17,110 bases of DNA, taken from the NCBI GenBank assembly GCA_900766795.1, contig CAAFWX010000243.1, positions 1-17,110 on the forward strand. The letters run 5' to 3'. Shown here piece after piece: positions 15,737 through 17,110 of the stretch (the first letter of the stretch is position 1; every line of letters begins with the position of its first letter). A program made the translations under genes and the position numbers. This DNA is from Oscillospiraceae bacterium (GTDB taxonomy: Bacteria > Bacillota_A > Clostridia > Oscillospirales > Ruminococcaceae). The notes beneath the pieces are model-generated. The model saw nothing but the letters and a program-made list of their open reading frames with translations. It was not told the origin of the DNA and did not search any database.

Positions 15737-17110
15737 GCAGTCGAAAATCACCGCCGAGGGCAGCACTGTCCGCGAGGTGATACATAACATTCAGGACAAG
15801 TTCCCCGACAGCCGAAAGGCACTGTTTGACGACGAGGGAAAGCTTCGCCCATTCGTCAGCGTCTACGTCAACGATAACAGAATACCCGAGCAGGACTGGT
15901 ACAAGTCCCTTTCGGAAACCGACGCGCTGCTTCTCCTGCCCGCCATTGCCGGCGGAGCGCCCACCGAGAGCATTATCCCCGATGAGCGCCGCAAGGAAAC
16001 CACCCTTGACGATACCGAGATAGAGCGCTTCAACCGCCATCTACTGCTGAAAGAGATAAGTGTCAAGGGGCAGAAGCGCATCAAGGCGGCAAGAGTTATG
16101 GTGATAGGACTGGGGGCGCTTGGCTCTCCGGTGGTGCAGTATCTGGCGGCAGCGGGAGTGGGAACTCTTGGTGTTGCCGACCCTAACGAGGTTGCACTCG
16201 GCGATATCCAGAGCCAGATAATTCACGGCACAAGGGACGTTCACCGCCCGAAAACCGCTTCCGCTAAGGACACGATACGGGCGATAAATCCCAAAATAAA
16301 GGTCGAGGCTTACAGCGAGGAACTGACCGCCGACAACATCTCCGACATCATTGCAGATTACGATGTTATCGTGGATTGCTCGGATAATTACCGCTCGCGG
16401 TATCTGATAAACGACGCCTGCGCGCTTGCAGGGAAGCCTGTGGTGTTCGGCGCGGTGTATCAGTTTGAGGGGCAGGTCAGCGTATTTGACGCGGCAAACG
16501 GCGCTTGCTTTCGCTGCCAGTACCCGTCGCCGCCTCCTGCGGGGCTTGTTCCCACCTGCGCTTCGGGCGGCGTGATAAGCCCGCTTGCGGGAATCGTCGG
16601 CAGTATTCAGGCAAACGAGGTTCTGAAGCTCCTTATCGGCGGCGCAGAAACGCTGCGCGGAAAGCTGCTTGTTGTGGATTCGTGGAACCTCACAGGCAGG
16701 ATAGTGAATGTACAAAGGGACGAAAACTGTCCCGTGTGCGGCAAAAATCCCACTATTTTTGAGGTGGAGGACTACGACTACGACGATTTCTGCGGATTAA
16801 AGCAGAAAGAGAACGAAGAGCCTGTCGAGAGCATAGACCCCGAGGAGCTTGCGCACCGCATAGAAAACGGCGAGCCGCTGACAATAATCGACGTCCGCGA
16901 GCCGCACGAGCGTGCGATATGCCGCTTCCCAAATGCGATAGCGATACCGATAGGACAGCTTGCGCGGCGGCAGAAGGAGTTTAACCCTGAGATAGACACT
17001 ATATTCATCTGCCGCGAGGGCAAGCGCAGTATCTTAGCGATAAACACGCTGCGCGAAGCGGGCTACAAGGGTCCGATGTACAACCTTAAGGGCGGCTTTG
17101 AAGCGGCGAA
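15687..17110 (+). CDS. CysO/MoaD-like carrier fused to MoeB/ThiF E1-like enzyme and rhodanese, 3' end beyond window
   Basis: The frame is open for 474 codons to the right edge. Domain 1 (about 1-90) is a ubiquitin-fold sulfur carrier close to mycobacterial CysO (GKLRPFVSVYVND, then LPAIAGG), with Gly89-Gly90 inside the chain, followed by Ala-Pro. Domain 2 (about 112-355) is an E1-like adenylyltransferase: Arg117, ATP loop GLGALG (141-146), Lys189, Asp233, active-site Cys291 (PTCASGG), zinc Cys 274/277/348/351. The usual N-L-x-R-Q is D173-I-Q-S176-Q. Domain 3 (from about 380) is a rhodanese with catalytic C442 in CREGKRS. The protein should adenylate a carrier Gly-Gly end and pass sulfur to it as thiocarboxylate, for cysteine or another sulfur product. 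Start ATG 15687 is set by the ribosome binding site and CysO homology. MoaD/MoeB use in molybdopterin synthesis is an alternative; the Mec neighbour favours cysteine. Confidence 0.9.
   Translation, partial: MQITVYVAATLRGFVNKQSKITAEGSTVREVIHNIQDKFPDSRKALFDDEGKLRPFVSVYVNDNRIPEQDWYKSLSETDALLLLPAIAGGAPTESIIPDERRKETTLDDTEIERFNRHLLLKEISVKGQKRIKAARVMVIGLGALGSPVVQYLAAAGVGTLGVADPNEVALGDIQSQIIHGTRDVHRPKTASAKDTIRAINPKIKVEAYSEELTADNISDIIADYDVIVDCSDNYRSRYLINDACALAGKPVVFGAVYQFEGQVSVFDAANGACFRCQYPSPPPAGLVPTCASGGVISPLAGIVGSIQANEVLKLLIGGAETLRGKLLVVDSWNLTGRIVNVQRDENCPVCGKNPTIFEVEDYDYDDFCGLKQKENEEPVESIDPEELAHRIENGEPLTIIDVREPHERAICRFPNAIAIPIGQLARRQKEFNPEIDTIFICREGKRSILAINTLREAGYKGPMYNLKGGFEAA

Overview
The window looks like a chromosomal segment from an anaerobic Firmicute of class Clostridia, probably near Oscillospiraceae/Ruminococcaceae. 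This is inferred from gene content: an NfnAB-type transhydrogenase, a very long BadF-type CoA-dehydratase activase and a clostridial-type heterodimeric ABC exporter. Further support comes from AGGAGG-type ribosome binding sites, sigma-A style promoters and AT-rich gaps between moderately GC-rich genes. No rRNA, tRNA, CRISPR array or intact mobile element was seen.

Layout. (1) Positions 1-1558, minus strand: nfnA then nfnB (nfnB runs off the left edge), an electron-bifurcating NADH/ferredoxin:NADP+ oxidoreductase behind an extended -10 promoter. (2) Positions 1759-6058, plus strand: a perfect-consensus promoter drives a MarR-family regulator and two overlapping ABC half-transporter genes that form an asymmetric exporter, ended by an intrinsic terminator. 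(3) Positions 6104-14905, plus strand: a second promoter precedes a 1432-residue activase/dehydratase-like fusion, an SPFH/prohibitin-family membrane protein, a PcrA/UvrD helicase and a LysR-family regulator. A strong hairpin lies before pcrA and a terminator follows the LysR gene. (4) Positions 14906-15265: an AT-rich gap holding the C-terminal stub of an FtsX/MacB-type ABC permease (minus strand), a small perfect hairpin, a 19-bp dyad of LysR-box type and a good promoter. (5) Positions 15266-17110, plus strand: a JAMM/Mec-type metallopeptidase followed, with a 50-nt overlap, by a three-domain gene. That gene is a CysO/MoaD-like ubiquitin-fold sulfur carrier fused to a MoeB/ThiF E1-like enzyme fused to a rhodanese, still open at the right edge.

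The most interesting part is region 5. In mycobacteria, CysO, MoeZ and Mec are separate proteins of a sulfur-carrier route to cysteine. Here carrier and activating enzyme are one polypeptide, with the carrier's Gly-Gly end buried inside the chain. Thiocarboxylation would need a cut after Gly-Gly, and a JAMM peptidase is encoded immediately upstream. Two normally conserved adenylation-site residues of the E1 domain (Asn and Arg of the N-L-x-R-Q motif) are Asp and Ser here. The dyad about 65 bp before the predicted start of transcription fits the T-N11-A box of LysR regulators and points to the upstream LysR gene as a possible controller.
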